Source: RGIG9041 sp045657265
GTDB lineage: Bacteria; Bacillota; Clostridia; Oscillospirales; QAKW01
Direction of reading: 5' to 3'
Length of the DNA stretch: 64,000 nucleotides
Assembly (NCBI GenBank): GCA_045657265.1
Contig: JAZOSU010000012.1
Coordinates: 60,651 to 124,650 of the forward strand
Below the pieces are notes generated by a model that was given only the letters and a program-made list of their open reading frames with translations, did no database searches and was not told the DNA's origin. Below, one piece after another: positions 1 through 8,022 of the stretch. Positions within the stretch are counted from its first letter, which is position 1; the number at the start of each line of letters is the position of its first letter. The position numbers and the translations under genes are program-made.

Positions 1-1
1 A

Positions 2-475
2 ATGGGTAGTGACAGTGATCTTCCCATAGTCGAGAAAGCAACAGATTTGCTCGGTAAATTCGGAGTGCCATTCGAGGTTCATGTATACTCAGCTCACAGA
101 ACTCCTGTTGAAGCCCGTGATTTTGCTGTTAATGCAAAATCAAACGGATTCGGTGTACTTATAGCTTTTGCAGGAATGGCTGCACATCTTGCAGGAGCAA
201 TCGCTGCAAATACAACTTTACCTGTAATTGGAGTTCCGTGTAAATCTTCAAATCTTGATGGGATGGATGCTCTTTTATCTACTGTTCAGATGCCTACCGG
301 TATCCCTGTGGCTACTGTTGCTATTAACGGTGGTGGTAACGCTGCTCTTCTTGCTATGCAGATTCTTGCACTTCAAGATAGTGAGCTTGATTATAAACTT
401 GAATGTAAACGTAAATCTGATGCTGAATCAGTGATTGAAAAAGATAAAAAAATATCTTCAATGTACAATGGCTAA
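2..475 (+). CDS. purE: N5-carboxyaminoimidazole ribonucleotide mutase PurE (5' end cut by window)
   Basis: Class I PurE moves the carboxylate of N5-CAIR to give CAIR in the cytosolic de novo purine pathway. The visible protein opens directly with the substrate-loop motif GSDSDLP, followed by SAHRTP and the glycine/alanine-rich core (AFAGMAAHLAGAIAA) typical of the family. PurE proteins normally have about 8 to 10 residues before GSDSDLP, so the true start almost certainly lies upstream of the window and the methionine at base 2 is internal. It is followed 13 bases later by the purF homologue, whose ribosome-binding site sits in the gap, so it is part of the same operon. No purK or purC is visible here. 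Confidence 0.95.
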   Translation: MGSDSDLPIVEKATDLLGKFGVPFEVHVYSAHRTPVEARDFAVNAKSNGFGVLIAFAGMAAHLAGAIAANTTLPVIGVPCKSSNLDGMDALLSTVQMPTGIPVATVAINGGGNAALLAMQILALQDSELDYKLECKRKSDAESVIEKDKKISSMYNG

Positions 476-488
476 CGGAGGTTAATTA

Positions 489-1910
489 ATGGGAGGTTTT
501 TTTGGCGTAGTTTCAAAAAAAGACGCTGTCTCTGATGTTTTTTTTGGAACTGATTATCATTCCCATTTGGGAACACGTCGCGCAGGTGTTGCTGTTTATG
601 ATACGGAAATCGGTTTGCAACGTGAAATTCATAACATTCAGAATTCGCCTTTCAGAACAAAGTTTGATGATATATTCGATGAAATGAAAGGTAATTCGGC
701 TATCGGAATTATAAGTGATTATGATCCTCAGCCTCTGCTTATTAATTCTAATCTTGGTGAATATGCTATATGCGTTATCGGTATTGTAAATAATGCTTCT
801 GATCTGATACAAAAGCATTTGTTAAACGGTGGACATTTCAATGCTATGACGGGTGGTAATGTAAATACAACAGAATTAGTCGCAGCCTTGATAAATCAAA
901 AAGACACGTATTCTGATGGTATTAAATTTGCTCAAGAACAAATAGATGGTACAGCAAATATTCTGATTTTAAAAAATGATGGTAACATTATAGTTGCCAG
1001 AGATAAAGTTGGTAGATTACCTGCAAAAATAGGAAAAAGCGATGACGGCTATGCAGTGGCTTTTGAATCGTTTGCTTATAAAAAACTCGATTATGCTGAT
1101 GAAAAAGAACTTGGTCCTGGTGAAATAGTTGAAATTTCACTTGATGGTCTGATTCAACTTTCAAAACCCGGAAAGAAAATGCGTATTTGTTCTTTCTTGT
1201 GGAGTTATTACGGATTTCCCACATCAACGTATGAAGGTGTTAACGTTGAATTAATGCGTTACCGTAACGGGCAGATAATGGCTAAAAATGATGCGCTTTG
1301 CGGAAATAATAAAAATATAGATTATGTTGGTGGAGTTCCTGATTCGGGTACACCTCATGCTATAGGATATTCAAATCAGAGTGGTATACATTTTTCGAGA
1401 GCTTTTATTAAATATACTCCTACTTGGGCAAGAAGTTTTACACCTTCTAAGCAGTCTGAACGTCAAAGAGTCGCTAAAATGAAACAAATTCCTATTGATG
1501 AATTGATTACAGACAAAAATCTTTTGTTTGTTGACGATTCTATCGTTAGAGGAACACAACTTAAAGGAACAGTAGATTTCCTTTATAACAACGGCGCGAA
1601 ATCTGTTCATATGCGTTCAGCTTGTCCGCCGATTATGTTTAATTGTAAATATCTTAATTTTTCAAGATCAAACGACGAAATGGAACTTATTGCAAGACGT
1701 ATTGTGGTTGAACTTGAAGGTGAAGAAGGACTTAATTATTTGAGTGAATATGCCGATTCTTCTACTGAAAGAGGAAAGAAATTCAGAAAAGCTATTTGTG
1801 AAAAATTTAATTTTGCTTCTCTTGAATTTCAGTCTCTTGAAGGTATTGTTGAAGCTATCGGAATAGACGAAGAAAATCTTTGTACTTATTGTTGGAACGG
1901 AAAGGAATAA
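489..1910 (+). CDS. purF: PurF-type amidophosphoribosyltransferase lacking the glutaminase cysteine
   Basis: PurF makes 5-phosphoribosylamine from PRPP, the first committed purine step. The C-terminal half is well preserved: the PRPP loop FVDDSIVRGT lies at residues 347-356, and cysteines matching the Bacillus-type Fe-S ligands are seen at C234, C379 or C386, C465 and C468. The N-terminal Ntn glutaminase domain is altered. The protein starts MGGFFG instead of the usual MCGxxG, so the catalytic Cys is Gly, and the usual QHRGQ segment reads SHLGTR. The start is firm, because GGAGG lies at 477-481 and no upstream Cys can be gained. From memory, Bacteroides and some Clostridia carry a similar MGGFFG-type form annotated as amidophosphoribosyltransferase. 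Its place in the pur operon suggests a PurF role, perhaps with ammonia as donor. Confidence 0.88.
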   Translation: MGGFFGVVSKKDAVSDVFFGTDYHSHLGTRRAGVAVYDTEIGLQREIHNIQNSPFRTKFDDIFDEMKGNSAIGIISDYDPQPLLINSNLGEYAICVIGIVNNASDLIQKHLLNGGHFNAMTGGNVNTTELVAALINQKDTYSDGIKFAQEQIDGTANILILKNDGNIIVARDKVGRLPAKIGKSDDGYAVAFESFAYKKLDYADEKELGPGEIVEISLDGLIQLSKPGKKMRICSFLWSYYGFPTSTYEGVNVELMRYRNGQIMAKNDALCGNNKNIDYVGGVPDSGTPHAIGYSNQSGIHFSRAFIKYTPTWARSFTPSKQSERQRVAKMKQIPIDELITDKNLLFVDDSIVRGTQLKGTVDFLYNNGAKSVHMRSACPPIMFNCKYLNFSRSNDEMELIARRIVVELEGEEGLNYLSEYADSSTERGKKFRKAICEKFNFASLEFQSLEGIVEAIGIDEENLCTYCWNGKE

Positions 1911-1914
1911 AATT

Positions 1915-2958
1915 ATGCATTCACAATCTAAATCTGATACTTATGCTGCTGCAGGTGTTGATATTACTGCAGGATACAAAGCTGTAGAACTTATGAAAAA
2001 ACATATCGCAAGAACAATTACCGAAGGCGTATGCTCTGATGTAGGCGGTTTCGGAGGTCTTTTTGAGCTTGATCTCACAGGAATTGAAAAGCCTGTTCTT
2101 GTTAGCGGTACTGACGGTGTTGGTACAAAACTTAAACTCGCTTTTTTGCTTGACAAACACGACACTATCGGTATTGACTGTGTTGCTATGTGTGTTAATG
2201 ATATCATTTGCAGTGGTGCAAAACCTTTGTTTTTCCTTGATTACATTGCATGTGGTAAGAATTTTCCGGAAAAAATTGCCCAGATAGTTTCTGGTGTGGC
2301 TGAAGGTTGTGTTCAGAGTGGCGCTGCTCTTATTGGTGGTGAAACTGCTGAAATGCCTGGATTCTATCCTATCGATGAATATGACCTCGCAGGTTTTGCG
2401 GTTGGTGTTGTAGATAAATCTAAAATTCTTGATAACAAAACTATGGAAGAGGGGGATGTTATCATTGCTCTTCCTTCAAGTGGTGTACATTCAAATGGCT
2501 TTTCACTTGTAAGAAAAGTATTTGATATTGAAAATAACGATATTACAAAACCCAATGAACAACTTGGTGGATTATCAATAGGAGAAGCTTTACTTGCTCC
2601 TACAAAAATTTATGTAAAACCTGTTCAGGCCCTTTTGGATAATGTTTCGGTTCGTGCTATATCTCATATTACAGGCGGCGGTTTTTACGAGAATATACCA
2701 AGAAGCTTACCTGATGGTTTTTGTGCTAAAATTGATTCTTCTGCTCTTAAAATTCTTCCTATTTTTGATTTAATAGCTAAAACCGGAAATATTCCTGAAC
2801 GTGATATGTTCAATACATTCAACATGGGTGTAGGTATGAGCATTGTTGTTAAAAAATCTGATGCTGACAAGGCTATCGAGATTTTAAAAGCAAATGGTGA
2901 AGATGCTTATATCATGGGTGAAGTTATCAAGTCAGAAGAAAAGGTAATCATATGCTGA
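1915..2958 (+). CDS. purM: Phosphoribosylformylglycinamidine cyclo-ligase (AIR synthetase)
   Basis: PurM closes the imidazole ring: FGAM plus ATP gives AIR. The 347-residue length is normal for the family. The N-terminal ATP-binding motif SGTDGVGTK is at residues 64-72, followed by the conserved GIDCVAMCVNDI segment, GGETAEMPG, and HITGGGFYENIPR near the C-terminal domain. It starts 4 bases after purF, and its last codons overlap the start of purN by 7 bases, consistent with translational coupling within the purine operon. Confidence 0.97.
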   Translation: MHSQSKSDTYAAAGVDITAGYKAVELMKKHIARTITEGVCSDVGGFGGLFELDLTGIEKPVLVSGTDGVGTKLKLAFLLDKHDTIGIDCVAMCVNDIICSGAKPLFFLDYIACGKNFPEKIAQIVSGVAEGCVQSGAALIGGETAEMPGFYPIDEYDLAGFAVGVVDKSKILDNKTMEEGDVIIALPSSGVHSNGFSLVRKVFDIENNDITKPNEQLGGLSIGEALLAPTKIYVKPVQALLDNVSVRAISHITGGGFYENIPRSLPDGFCAKIDSSALKILPIFDLIAKTGNIPERDMFNTFNMGVGMSIVVKKSDADKAIEILKANGEDAYIMGEVIKSEEKVIIC

Positions 2959-3563
2959 GTAAAACAAAGATAGCTGTTTTGGTTTCAGGCGGTGGTACAA
3001 ATTTACAGGCGCTTATAGATGCTCAGAACTCCGGAATATTAACAAGCGGTGAAATTGCTCTTGTTATTTCTAATAATAGAAATGCTTATGCTTTGGAAAG
3101 AGCAAACAATGCCGGAATTAAAACAGAAGTGGTTTCTAAAAAAGATTATAATTCTGTAGATGAGTTTGAAAATTCAATAATGTTGCTTTTAGAAAAACAC
3201 GAAATTGATTTAATTGTTTTGGCAGGATTTATGTGTATCTTAAGCAAAAATTTCACTAAAAGATATCCACGCAGAATTATTAATGTGCATCCGTCACTGA
3301 TACCTTCGTTTTGCGGACAAGGTTTTTATGGTCTTCGTGTTCACGAAGCTGCTCTTGATTATGGTGTTAAGGTTTCAGGTGCTACTGTTCATTTTGTAAA
3401 TGAAATACCTGACGGCGGTGAAATCATTATGCAAAAAGCAGTTGAAATAGAAGAAGAAGATACTCCTGAAATTTTACAAAAAAGAATAATGGAACAGGCT
3501 GAGTGGAAAATACTTCCCATGTCTGTTGAAAAAATTTCTTTTGAAATATTAAATAACAAGTGA
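2952..3563 (+). CDS. purN: Phosphoribosylglycinamide formyltransferase 1 (GART)
   Basis: PurN transfers a formyl group from 10-formyl-THF to GAR. The protein is 203 residues, the usual size. Visible signatures are SGGGTNLQ (12-19, phosphate binding), the catalytic pair N111 and H113 in NVHPSLIPSF, and the Asp of PDGGEI (D154) that completes the triad. Its formyl donor can be supplied by fhs, encoded at the end of the same operon. The start overlaps the purM stop in an ATGCTGA arrangement. Confidence 0.96.
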   Translation: MLSKTKIAVLVSGGGTNLQALIDAQNSGILTSGEIALVISNNRNAYALERANNAGIKTEVVSKKDYNSVDEFENSIMLLLEKHEIDLIVLAGFMCILSKNFTKRYPRRIINVHPSLIPSFCGQGFYGLRVHEAALDYGVKVSGATVHFVNEIPDGGEIIMQKAVEIEEEDTPEILQKRIMEQAEWKILPMSVEKISFEILNNK

Positions 3564-3576
3564 GGTTTTAAACCAA

Positions 3577-4296
3577 ATGAATATTTATGAAATTAAATCT
3601 ATTGGTGATAGAATAAAAGGAAATCCTTATGTTGGCAGAGGAATTGTATTAGGTAAATCTGTGAATGGTAAAAATGCTGTTTCGGCATACTTTATTATGG
3701 GTAGAAGCGCAAACAGTAGAAACAGAGTCTTTGAAAAAGATTCTGACGGAACAGTTTTTACCAAACCTTTTGATCCTTCAAAAGTTGAAGATCCATCGCT
3801 TATTATTTATGCTGCTGTTCGCGATTATAATAACAATCATATTGTAACAAATGGTGATCAGACAGATACAATTTGGAATGCTCTTAAATTTGGCGGTACC
3901 TTTGAAAGTGGACTTAACACAAGAGAGTTTGAGCCCGATTTTCCAAACTTCACACCAAGAATAAGCGGTATGATTACTTATGATAATAACGATTTCTCAT
4001 ATAAAATGAGTATTCTCAAAAGTGCAGATGATAAAGGTACTGAATGTAACAGATATTATTTTAATTATAATTCAATTGCAGGTCTTGGTCATTTTATTCA
4101 CACTTATGTAACTGACGGTGATCCTATTCCTACTTTCCAGGGAGAACCCGAAAGAGTTTTAATTCCTGATAACATTGAAGAGTTTGCTGATGATATATGG
4201 AATAATCTTGATGAAGATAACAAAATTTCATTAATTGTCCGTTATACAGATATCGAAACGGGAAAAACTCAGGAAAAACTTATAAATAAATATTAA
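3577..4296 (+). CDS. purO: IMP cyclohydrolase, PurO-like family
   Basis: Closes the purine ring, converting FAICAR to IMP. The 239-residue protein contains none of the MGS-like fold motifs of a PurH N-terminal domain. It matches the separate IMP cyclohydrolase family (PF07826-type) first described in archaea as PurO: an N-terminal YVGRGIVLG segment, AYFIMGRSANSRNRVF, and acidic and Asn-rich blocks. I recognise this from memory of the family, not from a search. The context supports it strongly, because the next gene encodes a PurH that lacks its cyclohydrolase half, so the two together replace bifunctional PurH. Confidence 0.87.
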   Translation: MNIYEIKSIGDRIKGNPYVGRGIVLGKSVNGKNAVSAYFIMGRSANSRNRVFEKDSDGTVFTKPFDPSKVEDPSLIIYAAVRDYNNNHIVTNGDQTDTIWNALKFGGTFESGLNTREFEPDFPNFTPRISGMITYDNNDFSYKMSILKSADDKGTECNRYYFNYNSIAGLGHFIHTYVTDGDPIPTFQGEPERVLIPDNIEEFADDIWNNLDEDNKISLIVRYTDIETGKTQEKLINKY

Positions 4297-4308
4297 GTGG
4301 AGGCAAAT

Positions 4309-5490
4309 ATGAAAGAATTTGAACTTAAATACGGTTGTAACCCTAACCAGAAGCCATCCAGAATTTTTATGGAAAATGGTGAACTCCCGATTAAAATACT
4401 CTCGGGTAAACCAGGATATATCAATTTCCTTGATGCTTTTAATTCATGGCAGCTTGTTCTTGAACTCAAAAAGGCTCTTGGCTTGCCTGCAGCTACATCA
4501 TTTAAACATGTTAGTCCTACATCAGCATCTGTAGGTATCCCGCTTAGTGAAACTTTGAAAAAAGCTTGTTTTGTTGATGATATTGAAGGTCTTGATGATT
4601 CACCTTTAGCTTGTGCTTATGCAAGAGCGAGAGGTACTGATAGAATGTGTTCTTTTGGAGATTTTGTTGCCCTTTCTGATGTTTGTGATGTTACAACAGC
4701 TAAACTTATCAAACGTGAGATTTCAGATGGTGTTATTGCTCCCGGATATGAGCCTGAAGCTCTTGAGATTCTCAAATCAAAACGCAACGGCAATTACAAT
4801 ATAATTGAAATTGATCCGGACTATATTCCTGATCCAATTGAGCGTAAACAGGTTTTTGGTATTACTTTTGAACAGGGTAGAAATAATTTTGAAATAAATG
4901 AAAAATTACTCGAAAATCTCGTTACCGAAAACAAAGAATTACCTGATAGTGCAAAACGTGATCTTATAATTGCGCTCATTACTCTTAAATACACTCAGTC
5001 TAATTCTGTATGTTTTGCAGTTGACGGACAAGCTATCGGTGTTGGTGCGGGTCAGCAATCACGTATTCATTGTACTCGTCTTGCTGGTGGAAAAGCTGAT
5101 ACATGGCAACTTCGTCAACATAAAAAAGTACTTGAACTTCCTTTCCTTGAAACAATCGGAAGAGCTGACAGAGACAATGTTATTGATGGATATATAAATC
5201 AGAACGAAGAAGATGTATGCGCTGACGGTGTTTGGGAAAAATATTTCTCTAAAAAACCAGAACCATTTACTATTGAAGAACAGAAAGAGTATCTTTCGAC
5301 AATAAAGGGTGTTGCTTTGGCATCAGATGCATTCTTCCCATTTGATGATAATATTCAGCGTGCTTATGCAAGTGGTGTTTCTTATATAGCCGAACCCGGC
5401 GGTTCAATCAGGGATGATATAGTCATTGAACGTTGTAATAAATATGGAATTGCGATGGCGTTTACCGGAATGAGATTATTCCATCATTAA
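4309..5490 (+). CDS. purH: AICAR transformylase (PurH without the IMP cyclohydrolase domain)
   Basis: Formylates AICAR to FAICAR with 10-formyl-THF. Only the transformylase part is present, about 393 residues against about 510 in bifunctional PurH. The catalytic Lys-His pair is K66-H67 in SFKHVSPTSASVG, and the C-terminus GMRLFHH resembles the normal PurH end. I chose ATG 4309. An in-frame GTG at 4297 would place the start inside the obvious Shine-Dalgarno GGAGG at 4299-4303. It follows the PurO-like gene, which supplies the missing cyclohydrolase activity. Confidence 0.94.
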   Translation: MKEFELKYGCNPNQKPSRIFMENGELPIKILSGKPGYINFLDAFNSWQLVLELKKALGLPAATSFKHVSPTSASVGIPLSETLKKACFVDDIEGLDDSPLACAYARARGTDRMCSFGDFVALSDVCDVTTAKLIKREISDGVIAPGYEPEALEILKSKRNGNYNIIEIDPDYIPDPIERKQVFGITFEQGRNNFEINEKLLENLVTENKELPDSAKRDLIIALITLKYTQSNSVCFAVDGQAIGVGAGQQSRIHCTRLAGGKADTWQLRQHKKVLELPFLETIGRADRDNVIDGYINQNEEDVCADGVWEKYFSKKPEPFTIEEQKEYLSTIKGVALASDAFFPFDDNIQRAYASGVSYIAEPGGSIRDDIVIERCNKYGIAMAFTGMRLFHH

Positions 5491-5502
5491 TAAGGAGATT
5501 TT

Positions 5503-6741
5503 ATGGATTTTTTCAAAAAATTGCAGGATTATGATAACGAAGTATATTTGGCTTGTGAAAAAGAACTTAAAAGACAACGTAACAACATTGAACTTATTGC
5601 GTCTGAAAATATAGTTTCTAAAGCAGTTCTTTTAGCCGCGGGATCAGTTTTAACTAATAAATATGCAGAGGGATTTCCCGGTAAGAGATATTATGGCGGT
5701 TGTGAGTATGTTGATATTGTTGAAAACATAGCAAGAGATCGAGCAAAAAAACTCTTTGGGGCTGAACATGCTAATGTTCAACCTCATAGTGGTGCAAGTG
5801 CTAATCTTGCAGTTTTCTTTGCTTTGCTTGAAAAGGGCGATACTGTTATGGGGCTCAATTTAGCTCATGGCGGACATTTATCACATGGTTCACCCGTTAA
5901 TATTTCAGGTAAATATTTTAACATTGTTCCATATAGTGTTGATGATAATACCGAAAAACTCGATTATGATGAAATGCTTAGAATCGCACTTGATTGCAAA
6001 CCAAAAATGATTATCGCAGGTGCAAGTGCGTATGCACGTACAATTGATTTTGCTAAGATTCGTGAAATTTGTGATAAAGTCGGAGCATATTATATGGTTG
6101 ATATGGCTCATATTGCAGGTCTTGTTGCTGCTGGACTTCATCCAAGTCCTGTTCCATACGCTGATGTTGTAACAACTACCACTCACAAAACTTTAAGAGG
6201 ACCCAGAGGCGGACTTATTCTTTGTAAAGAAGAATTTGCAAAAGCCATAGATAAAGCTGTTTTTCCTGGAACTCAGGGTGGTCCTCTTATGCATATCATT
6301 GCTGCTAAAGCTGTTGCTCTTGGGGAAGCATTAAAACCTGAATTTTTTGAATATCAGAAACAAGTTGTTAAAAATGCTAAAGTTTTAGCTGAAGAGTTGG
6401 TCAAACAAGGATTTAGGGTTGTTTCCGGTGGTACAGATAATCATCTGATGCTTATCGATCTTCAACCTTTTGGTTTGACAGGTAAAGAAATGGAAGCAAG
6501 ACTTGACAGTGTTCACATAACTGCAAACAAAAATACTATTCCAAACGATCCTCAAAGTCCTTTTGTAACAAGCGGTGTGAGAATTGGTACTCCTGCTGTG
6601 ACTTCTCGTGGATTTAAAGAAAATGAAATGAAAATGATAGCTTCTTGGATAAAGGAAGTTGCAGTTGATTATGAAAATTCAAAACAAAGAATATCTGATG
6701 AAGTTGTGAATCTTTGCGAGAAATTTCCTATTTATAATTGA
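5503..6741 (+). CDS. glyA: Serine hydroxymethyltransferase
   Basis: PLP enzyme that converts serine and THF to glycine and 5,10-methylene-THF. The 412-residue length is standard. The PLP lysine is K229 in TTTTHKTLRGPRGG, and substrate-loop motifs such as NKYAEGFPGKRYYGG are intact. Being in the purine operon makes sense, because glycine is consumed by PurD and the one-carbon units feed PurN and PurH. The Shine-Dalgarno AAGGAG immediately precedes the ATG. The stop codon region forms the ribosome-binding site for purD. Confidence 0.97.
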   Translation: MDFFKKLQDYDNEVYLACEKELKRQRNNIELIASENIVSKAVLLAAGSVLTNKYAEGFPGKRYYGGCEYVDIVENIARDRAKKLFGAEHANVQPHSGASANLAVFFALLEKGDTVMGLNLAHGGHLSHGSPVNISGKYFNIVPYSVDDNTEKLDYDEMLRIALDCKPKMIIAGASAYARTIDFAKIREICDKVGAYYMVDMAHIAGLVAAGLHPSPVPYADVVTTTTHKTLRGPRGGLILCKEEFAKAIDKAVFPGTQGGPLMHIIAAKAVALGEALKPEFFEYQKQVVKNAKVLAEELVKQGFRVVSGGTDNHLMLIDLQPFGLTGKEMEARLDSVHITANKNTIPNDPQSPFVTSGVRIGTPAVTSRGFKENEMKMIASWIKEVAVDYENSKQRISDEVVNLCEKFPIYN

Positions 6742-6749
6742 GGTGCATT

Positions 6750-8021
6750 ATGAAAATTATGGTTGTAGGTGGCGGTGGCCGCGAGCATGCAATTATTAAA
6801 AAATTAAAAGAAAATAAAAGTATAACTGAAATTTACGCATTACCCGGTAACGGGGGCATGCGTGATGATGCAATTTGTGTTCCTATAGGCGCTAAGGATA
6901 TAGAAAATATCGTGAAATTTGCCGTGGATAATTCCATCGAATATGCAGTTGTAGCTCCGGACGATCCTTTGGTTCTTGGTGCAGTTGATGCACTTTCAGA
7001 AAAAGGAATCCCGTGTTTTGGACCTGATGCAAAGGCTGCAATAATTGAAGGTAGTAAAGTTTTTTCTAAAAATCTTATGAAAAAATATAATATTCCGACA
7101 GCAACTTATGAAGTTTTTGAAAATGCTGATGATGCTATTGAATATTTAAAAGATGCGCCTATTCCAACTGTTATTAAAGCTGATGGACTTGCGCTTGGTA
7201 AAGGTGTAATAATTGCCACAACCCGCGATCAAGCTATTGATGCTGTTCATTCTATTATGGAAGACAAAGTGTTTGGCGCAAGTGGAAACAAAATTGTTGT
7301 TGAAGAATTTTTGACTGGTCCGGAAGTTTCTGTTCTTGCTTTTACTGATGGTAAAACTGTTGTTCCGATGATATCTTCAATGGATCATAAAAGAGCAGGG
7401 GATAATGATACAGGTCTTAATACAGGCGGTATGGGTACTGTTGCTCCAAATCCATATTATACGAATGACATTGCAGCAGAATGTATGGAAAAAATATTTT
7501 TACCTACAATCAAAGCTATGAATTCTGAGGATAGAAAATTTAAAGGTTGTCTCTATTTTGGTTTGATGTTAACTAAAAAGGGACCTAAAGTTATTGAATA
7601 TAACTGTCGCTTTGGTGATCCTGAAACTCAGGTTGTTCTCCCTCTTTTGAAATCAGACTTGTTTACAATAATGAAAGCTGTAACAGAAGAAAAACTTGAT
7701 GAAGTAAATGTTGAGTTTTATGATAAATCAGCTTGTTGTGTAATTATGGCGTCAAAAGGATATCCTGAAAAATATGATACAGGATTTGAAATTAAAATTG
7801 ATGAATCCGTATCAGATAGCGTTTATATTGCCGGTGCAAAAGAAGTGGACGGTAAAGTTGTTACAGCAGGTGGACGCGTTTTAGGCGCAACTGCAGTTGA
7901 AGGAAATCTTTCTGATGCAGTTAAAAGTGCATATGAACTTGTTTCTAAAATTAGTTTTGATAATGCATATTATAGAAATGATATCGGTAAACGTGCATTA
8001 TCTGCTTTAGAGGTGAAATAA
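6750..8021 (+). CDS. purD: Phosphoribosylamine-glycine ligase (GAR synthetase)
   Basis: ATP-grasp enzyme that joins glycine to phosphoribosylamine. The N-terminus MKIMVVGGGGREHAI is the family hallmark, followed by the ATP-grasp region (KADGLALGKGV; MDHKRAGDNDTGLNTGGMG) and the metal-binding EYNCRFGDPETQ. Its length is 423 residues with ATG 6750. An in-frame TTG at 6738 is rejected because it would lie within the GAGGTG ribosome-binding site and add residues that do not match the family. Confidence 0.97.
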   Translation: MKIMVVGGGGREHAIIKKLKENKSITEIYALPGNGGMRDDAICVPIGAKDIENIVKFAVDNSIEYAVVAPDDPLVLGAVDALSEKGIPCFGPDAKAAIIEGSKVFSKNLMKKYNIPTATYEVFENADDAIEYLKDAPIPTVIKADGLALGKGVIIATTRDQAIDAVHSIMEDKVFGASGNKIVVEEFLTGPEVSVLAFTDGKTVVPMISSMDHKRAGDNDTGLNTGGMGTVAPNPYYTNDIAAECMEKIFLPTIKAMNSEDRKFKGCLYFGLMLTKKGPKVIEYNCRFGDPETQVVLPLLKSDLFTIMKAVTEEKLDEVNVEFYDKSACCVIMASKGYPEKYDTGFEIKIDESVSDSVYIAGAKEVDGKVVTAGGRVLGATAVEGNLSDAVKSAYELVSKISFDNAYYRNDIGKRALSALEVK

Positions 8022-8022
8022 A

